Assembly (NCBI GenBank): GCA_010015805.1 | Contig: ML978136.1 | Coordinates: 186,001 to 250,000 of the forward strand | Source of the DNA: Rhizodiscina lignyota | Taxonomy: Eukaryota > Ascomycota > Dothideomycetes > Aulographales > Rhizodiscinaceae | Length of the DNA stretch: 64,000 bases | Direction: 5' to 3' | Part shown: one piece after another, positions 8,342-21,133 of the stretch | How positions within the stretch are numbered: the stretch's first letter is position 1 | Layout: each line of letters starts with the position of its first letter | Position numbers and translations under genes: made by a program | Notes under the pieces: model-generated | What the model saw: the letters and a program-made list of their open reading frames with translations, nothing else | Databases searched by the model: none | What the model was told of the DNA's origin: nothing

Positions 8342-10946
8342 ATGATTAAGAGAATATTTCGTATCAAAAAAGGTCGCCCTCCTGCTCTGGGCACTCCTGA
8401 CAGAGACATCTCTGACAAGGCTGAAGGATTGTCCTCTTCGGTGAAAGAGGAGAAGTCAAAGGAAGAGAAGGCTACAGAAGCAATTCAATTGTTGGACCCT
8501 CCATCTCCTTTTGAGGAATGGATCAGCCACGTCGACACAACTACAATATTTGCACCTCTGCCACTTCAGCGCAAAGCGTATTTCGAAACTTGGGCCTCGG
8601 AGGTGAGGGAGATGCTCGAGGATTTAGGCCAAAACAGATTGATCGTGGAAAAAAGCACGGATGTTGGAAATGCCAACGAGAACCTCGAACGTATCTCTAA
8701 ATTTACACAGCTTCTCGAGGATTCAAGCCCTAAGGGACTGATCACGGACAAAAACGTAGACGCCAGAGAAGCTACTGAGAATAACGCAGAAGACGTACCC
8801 GAATATTATGCAATTGACATGACGAAGTCGAAAAGATGGATAGCTGAGCGTCTTCCACCGAAGGTCATCAACCATCTATTCATTCAATGGTTTCTACAGC
8901 AATTGCCGGAATATCTTGCGGCATCTTTATCTAAATACATCGAGAAGTATAAGGACGCAAAAAGCCAGAAGGTTTGGCGCGAAATTTGTCGAATGGTTGA
9001 TATTTGTCCGTTGTGCAACAATCTCACTGTGGAAACATTCTACACAAGCGTCCCCTTTGCATATTTGCAGCACGCTGTAGACGATGGCTGTGAGCACTGC
9101 AAACTTTTACTCACAATCATGGAATTTCTCGATTTTCGCCATACTGCTGGCCCAGAAGCCGACGCCGAGGTTATTCAATACGCAGGAATGGAGATACGAC
9201 GCAACACCTTCTTGGATTCCTGGTCGGGGTCAAAGATTTTCAATTTTGAAGGGGGATTTGCACCTATGCTCGCAGCTCAGCTATATGACCTCTCAGGTGA
9301 TGGCATCTTCTAATCCAAGTGGCACTGCTAATCATCTCAAAGTCCCTGCGCATGTTATTAGCTCCGAGCTCTCTTCTGACAGTAAAGCAAAGAACTCTCT
9401 CACGCTCGCTAAAGTCTGGTTACACCACTGCCGTGAAGCGCATCCTTCCTGTCGTAATCAATACCCAGACTTCATGCCAGACAGGCTTCTGCGCATCAGC
9501 AAAGCCTCAAAAGATCCCGTGTTGATCCAGGGCAAATTTGAGCCTGCTCCATACGTTGCTCTTTTATATTGTTGGGGCAATGCCAAGGACATACTCGTTA
9601 CGAATCGAAATAACCTTGAAGAGCATCTTGACAGAATTGTCCTAGACTCACTTCCATTGGTAGGTCTATGGATGATACAAACTGTGCCTCTCCTCGGAGG
9701 ACTATCCTTTGCTAACTATCTTTAGGTGCTGCAGGACGCTGCGACTGTGTGCCGACTCCTCGATGTCGATTACCTCTGGGTCGACTCCCTCTGTATTATT
9801 CAAAACGACGAAGACCAAAGGGACTGGAGTCAGCAGTCTGCTCAAATGCGCAAGATCTACTCCGGGGCAGAACTTGTCATTGCGGTTGAGAGCTCTCCCG
9901 ACTGCACAATTGGATTTCTAGAAGGACAAGACACACAGGTTCCGTGGAGGCCATTTGAATTCGAACACGACGGCCGGAAGACGATTTATTTTGCAAAAGT
10001 GCCTTCGTTATCTGAAAGCATCGGAAGTATCCAAACAACGAGCCTTTCGAGACGTGGATGGGCCATGCAAGAAGTCATCCTTCCCAACCGCATACTGCAC
10101 TTCACAGAGCGCGAGATGATCTGGGAATGCAATACCAACTGTCGATGCGCGTGTGGTACACCAACTCACGGCCTATGGAAGCTCGATATGCAGTTCATTA
10201 CCAACAGCGGAGCTGGAACGGCTTGGACCAAGGCAACTCGGAAATATTGTGATGAAGGATCGGACGCAAATTCGCGACATCTTGAGGACTTTTTGCGAAT
10301 AAGAACTACCACTGCGGTCATATGGGCATGGGAACGCTTGGTTGAATTGTACTCACAGCGTCAGCTGACAGTAGCATCCGACAAACTGAGCGCTATCTCT
10401 GGCTTGGTTCAGAGCTTTCAGGACATACTGGGCAATGGCCGCAATCATTATATAGCTGGCCTCTGGAAAGACAAACTCGTGAAAGGCCTACTTTGGCACG
10501 TTACTGGAAGCCCTCCTTCAAAGCGTCCTGCTCAGTGGCGTGCCCCGACCTGGAGCTGGGCATCAATTGACGGTGGCATCGGCTACTTTCTTGAAAGCTA
10601 CCAATTCAGCTTCGAGGAACAGCTCGAAATTCTCCGCGTAGTGTGCGCAACCGGTCCTTTTGATCCTACGGGACGGATATCTGACGCTTACATCGAGGTG
10701 CGAGGGATACTTCAATCGGTGCGAGTCCACGTGCAGAACGCCAGCCAGAGCAGCGAGCATAGCTATTATGTGGGATGCTGCGGGAAGCCTCGACGGGCCC
10801 ATGATTTTCAAATTACCAGAGTCTCGCGGTCTAATGCTCGGAAAGCTCGGGAGTTCGAAGTGCTTCCCGATCTAGCAATGGATGTTGGTTCCTTCTATCT
10901 CGGCTACTTCTGCTTAAAACTCGGACGGACCTACTCTGCTACATGA
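8342..10946 (+). CDS. HET-domain (heterokaryon incompatibility) protein
   Basis: Three exons (8342-9296, 9343-9659, 9726-10946) give 830 residues. The HET domain (PF06985) is clear: YVALLYCWG near residue 388, then YLWVDSLCIIQND near 440, and RGWAMQEVILPNRILHF near 535. Upstream, near residue 222, a CPLC pair and a later CEHC pair match the Cys-containing segment common before fungal HET domains. The first ~200 residues are charged, lack a recognised domain and are longer than in many HET proteins. HET proteins trigger non-self recognition cell death in filamentous ascomycetes; a death role here is inferred from the family. Intron 1 is only 46 nt and ends in AAAG, so its exact borders are the weakest part of the model. 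Intron 2 (66 nt) has good donor, branch and acceptor sites. Confidence 0.88.
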
Positions 10947-11246
10947 ACAGGAGAACGGCATTGGTGGTTGCTACTACGACAGACTTCTAGTATACATGCC
11001 AGGCCAGACCTGATTGCATATGAGAGAGTGGGGATCGGTAGTTTCGACTCATCCAGCACTATAGTGGACTCACAGCTCTTCTCAGGATCGGGGGTATTTA
11101 AAGCGCATTGTCTTCTTATCTAATCAAATACAGTGACACAGCGACGGTGGGTTATGAGTTATGATTGGGCGCAATACTCTCCATGGCAGATCGGCGAGCC
11201 TGGCGAGCCGAGTATACAATATGTCGCAATGAATCTGTTCCACCTT
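10947..11246. other. Intergenic, convergent 3' ends
   Basis: Spacer between the HET gene and the minus-strand dioxygenase gene. Nothing beyond presumed 3' untranslated sequence was seen. Confidence 0.5.
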
Positions 11247-12359
11247 TCAATAATTATCATCTTTGTGTGCGACTCTACTCGCTGTCGGGTCCAGGGCAAC
11301 GCGAGGATCTTTAAAGTCTACCCATCCCAGCATCGGCTTTACCGAGTCAGTATTGCTCTGCTGCCAGCACAATATGGCCGTAAAGGAACTCACCTCGCTC
11401 GTCGCATATCCCATGAGTTTCTGGATACGAAGCGGTAGCGTTTTCGCCACCTCTTGAGGCACGGAGATGTACTGATTTTCCTCCTGTCGGAGGTAGCCCC
11501 TTGTCATGAAGCAACTGAAGACCAGGCGCTCTTCATCTTTGGTGGTGTTCTTGCTTCCGCCGTGGTAGCAACTTGATAGCATGATGAAGCCATCACCAGG
11601 TTCGAGCTCTGCATAAACAGCGTCCCTCTCATCGGGCGGTTGCACTGTATCCTCAAGGTGACTCCCCGGGATGAATCTAGTCGCTCCATTCGCTCTCGAC
11701 GTCTTGGTGCCAGCGACAAAAAAGCCTATGCCAAACTCGCGCGAGTTTGGCGGCTCGGGGTACTTGTCGATTTGCGGACGATTTGCATAGTGGATGTCGT
11801 CGTCGCGGTGAAGCGGCTGGTCGAAGCTGTTGCCGGGGCGGACTGAGAAGACAATGGTGTTGTTGACCTGAGGAGGCGACACATTCACCTCATTGCGATT
11901 ACCGTACCAAGCGTAGCTCTTGCTCGTCAAGAACCTATCACAGACAGCTTGATACAATTCGTTACCGATCAAGTCGACTGCTGCTGTTCTCGACTTCCCG
12001 ATCAGTCCAAACGCTCGCCTGGTCGAAGGAGGAAAGAAATCGTTGCCCGCTTCCCATGGAAGGTCTGACTCGAGATACGGTCGCATATCTTTTTCCATCT
12101 GGGAGATTGATTCTTTCGATAGGATGCCCCGGACGATCACGCCTCCCACTCGCTTTAAGCCATCCACGACGTCTTCGACTTGGGCGTCAGCGGTGAACTC
12201 TGGTACTTTGAGGCTTTTCCGAGGCGGCCAATTACGCGAGTGAGCTTCTTGTAGACGTTCGTATGAAATGTGGACGTCATCATGTTTGACAGTTGGCGGA
12301 TCTAACTTGTGGTTCTTATGCGGAGCTTGCGATTGTTCCAAGGCAGTTGTTGTCGCCAT
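11247..12359 (-). CDS. Phytanoyl-CoA dioxygenase (PhyH) family Fe(II)/2-oxoglutarate oxygenase
   Basis: Minus strand, ATG at 12359. The frame is open for 370 codons, but a 57-nt stop-free intron (11393-11337; donor GTGAGT, acceptor AAAG) very probably interrupts it. Removing it joins GYATSE to PMLGWVDFKDP, restoring the C-terminal form usual in this family, and gives 351 residues. The jelly-roll metal ligands are His184 and Asp186 (PLHRDDD) and His266 (CYHGG). An Arg near residue 278 (DEERLVFS) is the likely 2-oxoglutarate anchor. Members hydroxylate varied lipids and fungal secondary metabolites, so the substrate is unknown. No biosynthetic cluster surrounds it. Cytosolic location is inferred from the absence of a signal peptide. 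Confidence 0.88.
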   Translation of the reverse strand: MATTTALEQSQAPHKNHKLDPPTVKHDDVHISYERLQEAHSRNWPPRKSLKVPEFTADAQVEDVVDGLKRVGGVIVRGILSKESISQMEKDMRPYLESDLPWEAGNDFFPPSTRRAFGLIGKSRTAAVDLIGNELYQAVCDRFLTSKSYAWYGNRNEVNVSPPQVNNTIVFSVRPGNSFDQPLHRDDDIHYANRPQIDKYPEPPNSREFGIGFFVAGTKTSRANGATRFIPGSHLEDTVQPPDERDAVYAELEPGDGFIMLSSCYHGGSKNTTKDEERLVFSCFMTRGYLRQEENQYISVPQEVAKTLPLRIQKLMGYATSEVSSFTAILCWQQSNTDSVKPMLGWVDFKDPRVALDPTASRVAHKDDNY

Positions 12360-14420
12360 CTTGAAAAGCTATTTCTGAGCGAGAAAACAAAGACATGGAA
12401 GAAAAAGGAACAGACAGGTGTTGGTCATTATATTCTGTGCAGTTTAAGTCTGATACAGTTAATAGATCTTGGCTTTTGAATGGGCCTTTTATCATGTGGA
12501 TGTAAGGTTACCCGATATGGAATGAGAGATGCGGCAACTTCGTCCCGCTTTACGCATTTAGGTACTGTAGTCGGATCGAGAAGTATACTCTAGGATGGTT
12601 CAAACTTGTACATTGAGGCCGATCAAGCGCACTATGAAATGATGAAGCCAATTAAATAGATTGTAATGTGGGCGCATATGTTATAAGTATATTCCTAAAA
12701 CATTGACACTGCCCAGCCCCCATAGTCTATCATACATAGTCCTTGTATGTAAACCGTCACAATGCTGCACTACCTACTCCACGAACTCATACGAACGATT
12801 TTAATTAATTGCCCAACAATGATCCCCTCTCAGCGGGGTTCAAGAGGTTTGAAAGGGGGGAATGGCTATGCCATCTATGGCGAGCCTTTGCGCCGACAGC
12901 GGGATAAGCCATGTACAAGTAACGCAAACGCAGTACGTGCGAAGCAAAAGTTCGTATGTCACTTGTCGGCTCTCCACGGCGACATGGTAGGACGAAAGGT
13001 GGGTACGTTGTTTTGTCGGCTTCTGAGACAAAGTTTCGCTTCGAGGCGGTACATCGACGTCTTATGAAAGACTGGGAGGCTGGCTTGGACTTACTGCCAA
13101 ATTAGTCGAGGCTGGTGATTACATCTAACTTTACCAGAACGGCGAGATAATTTTTCACATCCACATAGAAAGATGGTGGTTGGAGGCCAGTTGGAGATTC
13201 GACGTCGTCAGTGAGACGATGCCATGATGGGAACTTCGGGAAAATGGTGTGTGAAAGCGAAAATGCGCTGGTAGAATAAGCGCTCCATCACGTGCCTTAA
13301 CAAATAACAAATCGCTCGAGGAACTGTCATTATTGGAGCGCAGAAGCGTGGCAGGGAATCTTCTGACACAGGTAAAACATTCATAGCCTCACAACTGCTC
13401 CTTATGCCAGCGGCGCAGCGGCGGAGAGGCTTCCGTGACGTCAAGGATAGTAACATAGCAAATTGAGGCATGAACATGAAGCGAACGAAAGACTTGAGAA
13501 AGGAGCAGATTGCGATTTTCAGAGCGATTGTGGAGCTGACAGGCCATTGGCTCCAGCTGGCTCGTACGCAACGGTACGCTGCGTAAGAATGCTGGAGAGA
13601 GCGTGTACCTGCGTCCGGGCCATTGAGCATTGGGGCTGTGCAAATACGTACTCAACTGTCCGAGCTCCGCAAAACAAAGAGGATGGAGGCGTGAGACAGC
13701 CGGCATCATCATTGTATTCTCGTCCTCCGGCAGCGGCAGAGTCAGATAGCAGCAGTGCGGACGGGAGGAATGCGTGAACAGCCAGGCAGGTTGGATGGGC
13801 AACTACTGCGTAGATGACGCGCAAGCAGCGCAGGTGTTGTGGGAGGCAGGATTTTGCAAGTGCAGCGGGTGCCGGCCAACCGCCAGGGAGACAGGCGCGC
13901 AATACGGGGCCCAGCGCCACGCCGCTGTGTGCTTAGCGTCCTTGCTCGCTCTTCGCAACCTGAACGTCGACGGCCAGCCTCTCTTCAGCAACCCCCTTCG
14001 CACCAGCTCACCACCCGCCGTGCCCAACAGCAACAGTCCCTCTTTCAAACGGCACTTCGTCTCTGCGACATTGCACGGATCGCCGTGCTGGTCTGCGTCC
14101 GGCGCGCGGAACGTTTCGCAACTCGCTCCGTGGCAGCAGGCATCGTCATTGCCCTCTCCTGCCCGGATTTCCCACTCTCGCTCCTCCACCCTTCCGCCGC
14201 TCTATCACCACAACAATCGCTTGCACGCCTCCACACCGACGACATCTACTTTCTACAGAGGCCGTGACCACTTACAGTCGCTGAATTCGACCGCACATCC
14301 GTTGCTGGTTTGTCGCAGCTAGCCGCATCATACTCGCCGTGAGTACACTCAGGGGACCACCTCCCGCGACCTCCGACACGCAACCCTTCGACCGCTTTAC
14401 GACTCTCATATTGCTCGACA
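12360..14420. other. Long intergenic region upstream of the Flc gene
   Basis: About 2 kb between two divergently transcribed genes. Open frames of up to 182 codons lie at 13.4-14.3 kb on both strands, but they overlap each other in CT-rich and GC-rich sequence, have no family resemblance and look like 5' leader and promoter sequence of the Flc gene. Nothing else supported. Confidence 0.5.
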
Positions 14421-16741
14421 ATGCATCACTCGCTCATAATGTCTCCTATAACATATTTGCTGGCTGCCCTAGTGGCTCTGGCGCCCTTCACAACCGCCGA
14501 GAAGCTCCTTGAGTCCACCTCGTTAAATCCGTGCATAGCAAACTCCAAATTCTCCGCAACCCTCTTCAACGTCTTGTTCACACCCAACAACGGGACGCTG
14601 GCCTTTACGATTAACGGCGTGTCTGCCATTTCCGGCAATGTCACGGCGCAAATCGACGTCATTGCGTACGGTCTGAACATTTACAGTACTGTGATCAAAC
14701 CTTGCGACAACAAGGACTTTGCCGGTCTTTGTCCCATGAACACCGGTCCCATCGACCTGAAGTCCAATACAGTTATCCCTCAATCGACTGTCGAGCAGAT
14801 TCCTGGTATGTAGCATGTGGGGGGAGAAATGTTCCAAGTACTGGAAGCTGACGCGTCACCTAGTTATTGCATTTTCAATTCCAGATCTTGACGGAAAGGT
14901 CCAAGTGTACATCAACGACACCGATACGGGCGCGGTATTGGCTTGCGTTGAAGCCGAGCTTTCCAATGGAAAGTCTGTCTACCAGAAGGCTGTTGGTTGG
15001 GTCACCGCAATCATTGCCGGCATCGGCCTCGTAACATCTGCAATCACTTCCGGGCTCGGACACACCAATACTGCCGCCCATGTCGCTGCCAACGCTCTTT
15101 CGCTCTTCGGCTACTTCCAGGCGCAGGCATTCATTGGCATGTGTGCTGTTCCACTTCCCCCTATTGTGGCATCATGGACCCAGAACTTCGCCTGGAGCAT
15201 GGGTATTATCCGTGTCGCCTTCCTCCAACAGATGGCTACCTGGTATCAGCGTTCGACCGGCGGAACTCCTTCATCCTTTTTATCTAGCTTGGCAACAACA
15301 TCCGTGGCAGTGCAGAAACGATCCTTGGACTACTTAGAGCAAGCGTATCAGACGCTTGTCAAGCGCTCGAACAACCAAAACACTAATGCGGAAACCCTTC
15401 AAGTCGTCACCATTCGCGGCATCGAGCGTGTTGGCTTCAGGGCTAATATCGAAATTACAAACATCTTCTTCACTGGTTATACGTTTTTCATCATCTTCGT
15501 CTTGTTCGTCGTCCTGGCAGTAGCCATCTTCAAGTTCGTCTGCGAGGGGCTTGTCAGGTCGGGCAAGATGAAGAGCGACAAGTTCCTGGACTTCCGTAAT
15601 GGTTGGAAGACCGTGCTGAAGGGCATTTTGTTCCGCATCGTCCTCATCGGTTTCCCCCAAATGGTCGTAATCTGCTTCTGGGAGCTTACCGTGCGCGATT
15701 CACCGGCCGAGGTCGTTCTGGCCATCGCTACGATTGTTGTCATGCTTAGCATCCTCGCCTGGGCTGCGCTAAAGGTGTGGCGTATTGCTCAGCGCAGCAT
15801 TGCTATGCACAAGAACCCGGCTTACATTCTCTACTCGGATCCCGTGGCTCTCAACAAATGGGGCTTCCTCTACGTTCAATTCAGGGCTACCGCATACTAT
15901 TTTGTTGTCCCTATTCTGTTGTACATCCTCGTCAAGGGTATGTTCATCGGACTAGCTCAGAAAAGTGGAGTCACTCAGGCCGTGTCTCTGGTTATTATTG
16001 AGGCCGCATCTCTCATTGCACTTAGCGTCATGAGACCGTACATGGACAAGAAGACGAATGGTTTCAACATTGCCATTGCGGCGGTAAACTTCCTTGGCGC
16101 TATCTTCTTGCTCGTCTTCTCGAATGTCTTTAATCAACCCGTAAGTCAAATCCTCTGCTCTACCTTCACAACATGAGTTTCTAACAGGATCATAGGGTAT
16201 CGTAACCGGTGTGATGGGCGTCATCTTTTTCATATTCAATGCCGTCTTCGCGCTCATTCTTCTGCTCATGGTCCTCATCGCCTCCGTCTATGCGCTTAGC
16301 TCCAAGAATCCTGACACGCGCTACCAACCTATGCGCGACGACCGTGGTTCCTTCATCAAGTCCCAAACGCAACTCAACGTTGGTGCCGAGCTCGATGCTC
16401 TTGGCGCAACAGCGCGTGGCGACAAAGGCTCACGAATACTGAACAACGGTTTCGGAAGTCAAAAGGCGCGCAGCACAATCGATGATGACGACAGCAGCTT
16501 CGAGAGTGAGGTTCCAAGTGGCATGCAAAGCGGCAACCTGCACCCTCCTAATGGCGGTGGCCATTACAGGGATAACAGCTACTCAAGCCAGTACGGCCAA
16601 AGTCCGACGCAGAGCAGCACATTCATGCCCGCCGCAGGATACAATGGTGCCCCAGCACCGGGAAGCAGGAACGGCGGAGGTGGTGGATACAGACCGCCAC
16701 AGAGCGCGAGTCCGTGGCAGAGAGGAGCGGGTTACGAATAA
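14421..16741 (+). CDS. flc: Flavin carrier / TRP-like membrane protein (Flc/Pkd2 family)
   Basis: Three exons (14421-14805, 14885-16140, 16196-16741; introns 79 and 55 nt) give 728 residues. A signal peptide (ITYLLAALVALAPFTTA) is followed by an extracellular ML-like lipid-binding domain (about residues 30-180) with paired cysteines. The TRP-like domain follows with roughly nine hydrophobic segments, including GYTFFIIFVLFVVLAVAIF and VMGVIFFIFNAVFALILLL. The C-terminal ~150 residues are hydrophilic, rich in Gly, Ser, Asn and Tyr, and probably cytosolic and disordered. The family (yeast Flc1-3, fission yeast Pkd2) acts in ER or plasma membranes in flavin transport, calcium homeostasis and cell-wall maintenance. 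Which paralogue it is cannot be told, so no number is given. A second in-frame ATG at 14439 would also keep the signal peptide. Confidence 0.93.
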
Positions 16742-18031
16742 AGGAAGCAGCTGGAGGAATTAATACATTGCCATCAAATGGCTCGGCGTACAAAGAAGGA
16801 AACAATCTTCGCCATACACAGGCGAAAGGATGGATGACATCCTGACTGACATGACACGGCTGCGCTTCCTGCTACTACTGTTTATACAGCATTGCTCATC
16901 ACATCATTGGCGGCGCTGAATCGTCTGCAGAGGCTGCCTTTTGGTGCCTCTTCATCTGGGTATAAGGGGTAAACGATGGGCTAGATGCTCGGCGATTGGG
17001 GATTGTCTTTTTCTGCTCGTACTTTTGTACACTAGGCGCTTGACAGGCAATGTTGAATCTGATTGAAGAAGAACAACAGGCTCTCCTGACATTATTCAGT
17101 TGGATGTCGTGACTCTTACCGTCGGATATTGAAGTATTCCCGACAACTCATTCCGCGCAGATGTCTAATCTGATGAGTTGATGTAGAGGCAGAGAGTAAA
17201 TACCGTAATTCGGAGTGGAGTAGCCCGTAAAATATTCTGTTCTCGTCGTCGTGCAGTCGCCACGAGAACTGAAGCCTTCAAGAAAATTTCCACGTTCCAG
17301 ATCGAGGTTTTGCCGAGGTCGCTTCCGACGACTCTCACGCAAACGTCACACTTCCTTGTTACCGCGCCGCGTCAGAGTGTTCGGCGCGAGACATTGTATT
17401 GTTCTAATTCAAAATGCTCTCCAGGAATGCACTTTCATATGGAGCCAAGCCCTCTCTATCTATGCTAGAGGCCTATAATTGGAGACAGCTCGTGGGGAAG
17501 CACCGCACGCGCCGTCTGGAATGCACATGTCGAAACTCCCATCCATCCGATCCCATCCATCCCCACAAAGCGGCTAAGCCCAGTCATCCTTGGTAAACCA
17601 CTGTTCAGCCCCATGCCTTCGCTGGCCAGAGGGCAGTCCCTCGGCTCAGCGGGAGTCGTCATGAGGCCGTCATCTGCTGCCGGACAGCAGATTGGCCAGA
17701 CGCTGGCCCTTCTGAGCATCCTGGCCTATCCGAGGCAGGTTACTCAGAAAGCTTCACAGAGGCGATCGACTTCTCACTGCTGGCTCCGGCAAGACCCGAC
17801 TTATTTCCTGACTATTCGGTCCCGTTTGAGGAGTGATTGAAGTCTTTATAGTGTCGTGGGGCCCCTCTTGGATGCATGCGTAGAGCTGACGTTGTGTCGA
17901 GACTTTTTTTCTGACCTTTCGTCTCTTTACATGTGACTCAAACATTGGGCTCTCCACTCTACCTGTAATTGTATATACACAATCGATTCATTCTAGTCTC
18001 CGTTGCCTTCCAATCACTTGAAGCAGTCAAC
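16742..18031. other. Intergenic region upstream of isocitrate lyase
   Basis: About 1.3 kb holding the 3' region of the Flc gene and the presumed promoter of isocitrate lyase. A short CCAT-rich run sits near 17540-17570. Short overlapping frames were not supported as genes. Confidence 0.5.
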
Positions 18032-19876
18032 ATGGCGAACATTGAGGCAGAAGACCAGCAATTCCAAGCTGAAGTCAAAGCTGTGAAGCAGTGGTGGTCC
18101 GACTCACGATGGCGCTACACGAAGAGACCGTTTACGGCTGAGCAGATTGTCTCGAAGAGAGGGAACCTCAAGATTCAGTATCCGAACAATGAGATGTCGA
18201 AGAAGTTGTGGGGGATATTAGAAGGTAGATTCAAGGTATGCTCGCCCGCAGAAGTGTACATACGACCAAGAGCAATACGCTAATGGCAAGCAGAGCAAGG
18301 AAGCTAGCTTTACATATGGATGTCTAGATCCAGTGATGGTCACGCAGATGGCAAAATACCTCGACACAGTGTATGTGTCCGGCTGGCAATGCTCCAGTAC
18401 AGCGTCCAGCACCGATGAGCCAGGCCCAGATCTCGCAGACTACGCATATGTTCGTATACACTCCTGTTCCGCAAAGCAACGCTAATACCTGCTCAGACCA
18501 CCGTCCCGAACAAAGTCCAACACCTCTGGTTTGCCCAACTCTTCCACGACCGCAAGCAGAGGGAAGAGCGCCTCAGCACACCCAAGTCTGAGCGCAAGAA
18601 CGTATCCAACACCGACTACCTCCGTCCCATCATTGCCGACGCTGATACTGGACATGGTGGTCTCACGGCCATCATGAAGCTCACAAAGTTGTTCGTTGAG
18701 AAGGGTGCTGCGGGTATACATATCGAGGATCAGGCACCGGGAACGAAGAAGTGTGGACACATGGCAGGGAAAGTGCTGGTGCCGATTAACGAACATATCA
18801 ATCGATTGGTTGCTATCAGAGCACAGGCGGACATCATGGGTAAGCCCCGTCGCATGACATAGTGAATGCGACAATTACTGACCCAACTGTGCAGGTGTGG
18901 ACCTCCTTGCAGTCGCTCGAACAGATTCCGAAGCCGCAACCCTCATCACCTCGACCATTGACCCACGCGACCACGCCTTCATCGTCGGTGCCACCAACCC
19001 TGCCCTTCAGCCTCTTAACGACCTCATGATCGCGGCCGAACAAGCGGGCAAGAACGGCGATGAGCTACAAGCCATCGAGGATCAATGGACTGCGCAGGCA
19101 GGCCTCAAGCTCTTCCACGAGGCTGTCATCGATACCATCAACGCTGGTGTACACGTCAACAAACAGGAGCTCGTCTCCCAGTTCCTATCCGCGTCGAAGG
19201 GCAAGAGCAATGCTGAAGCGAGGGCGATTGCGAAGGGTATTACGGGCGTCGACATCCACTTCGACTGGGACTCGCCGAGGACTCGGGAAGGTTATTACAG
19301 ATACAAGGGCGGTTGCCAGTGCGCTGTCAACCGTGCGATTGCCTTCGCGCCGTATTGCGACCTCATCTGGATGGAGAGCAAACTACCTGATTATGCGCAG
19401 GCGCAGGAGTTTGCCGAGGGCGTGCATGCTGTTTGGCCAGAGCAGAAGTAAGTTGTCTCCTTGTGAATACTAAGAGTAGACGAGAGACAGAGAGCTGATA
19501 ACGTGGAAACAGACTCGCATACAACCTCTCCCCCTCTTTCAACTGGAAGGCCGCTATGCCACGCGACGAGCAGGAGACTTACATCCAGCGCCTCGCCAAA
19601 CTCGGCTACTGCTGGCAGTTCATCACGCTCGCGGGCCTGCATCAGACGGCGCTCATGGCAGACACGTTCTCCAAGGCCTATGGGCAGCAGGGCATGCGCG
19701 CATACGGAGAGCTGATCCAGGAGCCGGAGATGGAGAGGGGCGTCGACGTCGTGACGCACCAGAAGTGGAGCGGTGCGAACTATGTGGATAATATGCTGAA
19801 GATGGTGACTGGAGGCGTGAGTAGTACGAGTGCAATGGGGAAGGGGGTTACGGAGGACCAGTTTAAGGCAAAATGA
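18032..19876 (+). CDS. icl1: Isocitrate lyase (glyoxylate cycle)
   Basis: Five exons (18032-18235, 18294-18449, 18497-18839, 18895-19447, 19513-19876; introns 58, 47, 55 and 65 nt) give 539 residues, the normal fungal length. The enzyme cleaves isocitrate to succinate and glyoxylate, allowing growth on acetate, fatty acids or other two-carbon sources. The catalytic loop KKCGH has its active-site Cys at residue 206. Other hallmark stretches are [56 protein letters not shown] and FITLAGLH. Intron 2 uses a less common donor (GTTCGT), but the spliced protein fits the family without a gap. Location is probably glyoxysomal or cytosolic. The C-terminus (EDQFKAK) is not a strict PTS1. Confidence 0.96.
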
Positions 19877-21133
19877 GAGAGCTGCATGGAGAAAGATGGG
19901 ATTGGACGATCTAGGGAGGTGAAGCTGGAGATTGGAAGATTGACTTGGATGCTCGACGCACGCTCGGAGAGATTTCGCTAGGAAATTCGTAATGGGTGAG
20001 AAATCCATTGGAAGATCGTCCGAACGGAATCGTGATGGAAACGGAAATGTTGAGAAGACAAGGAATATTCTGGATTCTACCATGTATGCGCGGAATACGT
20101 GTTTCAACATACGAAGTTGATGTATGCAAGTAAGCAGCGAGTCTTAGCATCAATGTCAGTAATTGGAGCATGTCGATGCAGATGATGGGCGGTAAGTCGC
20201 CCTTGGGTGTGCCAGAGGTGTGAACTTTGAGGTTCTTCGAGCAGTCCGGGGGTATCGTGCCGTCTGATATCCACCCTCGGCCTGCCGTGCAAGCGGACAT
20301 GGTTCTGGCCATGCAATCAGCTGCACGCCGTACTATCCGATCCCGAGAGGAAGACCTAGACGTTGGCTTTTCTTAGAGAATGCTATTTGCACTGTAGACG
20401 CCGTGTGAGAAGTCCTGGGGTGCATCGGGCCAGCGAGAGATCCACCCTCTTCGGGTCTGGAGTGAGAACCTTATCCCCGACCCTATTCTGACAGTGTTCA
20501 CAAAGCTGACTTCTCCAGACGTCACGTTGCCTGAGTGCCATCTCGCGATAGGTGATTTCGACTCGCTCGCCTGCGAGTAGGAGATTTTTCGCACATTTAT
20601 TTCCATCTCGAGGCCCAAGACGGCACAATTCCGTTCCCTCTCACGGCTCCCATCTCGCATCTTCGGTAGAGACGGCATGGCTTCGAGCCCTGCTAGCCCC
20701 ACACCAGGGCGAATAGACGCATTCAACCACCTATTTCCTCTGCCCATTCACGCCGAGGCACCCGGCGGCCGGGCGACTAGCGGTTTGTGGAATATGGCGG
20801 CCTTTAAAATGCGTAGCGATATGGCGTCTGCTCGATGCGCTGCATTGCGTGCTGTGTGCCTCTCACCGACAATCCCTTCCTGCCTCCGTTTCGCACTCTC
20901 CTAGGGGATCGCAAGAATCGGCACGTCTGCAGATTCGTAAACGGCGGGGAAGCATCTTCGAATGCGCCACTGAAAGGCGGGTTTTGTGCCGTTATCGCCG
21001 AGCAAAGTGTTGTATATTTTCATTTTTTCTGCTCTTCAACCGCAGCGCTCGCACAGCAACTTTCTGCGCGTCTACACCCTTCAGTGAAGTGATATTCGTC
21101 CGATAATCTGCTCTTCTGAATGAGGTAACGATA
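19877..21133. other. Intergenic region between isocitrate lyase and the MFS gene
   Basis: About 1.26 kb. Overlapping frames at 20.3-21.1 kb on both strands lack starts in good context and any family motif. It presumably holds the MFS promoter. Confidence 0.5.

Noticed and set aside
13774-14322. 182-codon plus-strand frame upstream of the Flc gene
   Set aside because: It overlaps equally long frames on both strands in CT- and GC-rich sequence and has no motif; it is better read as leader or promoter.
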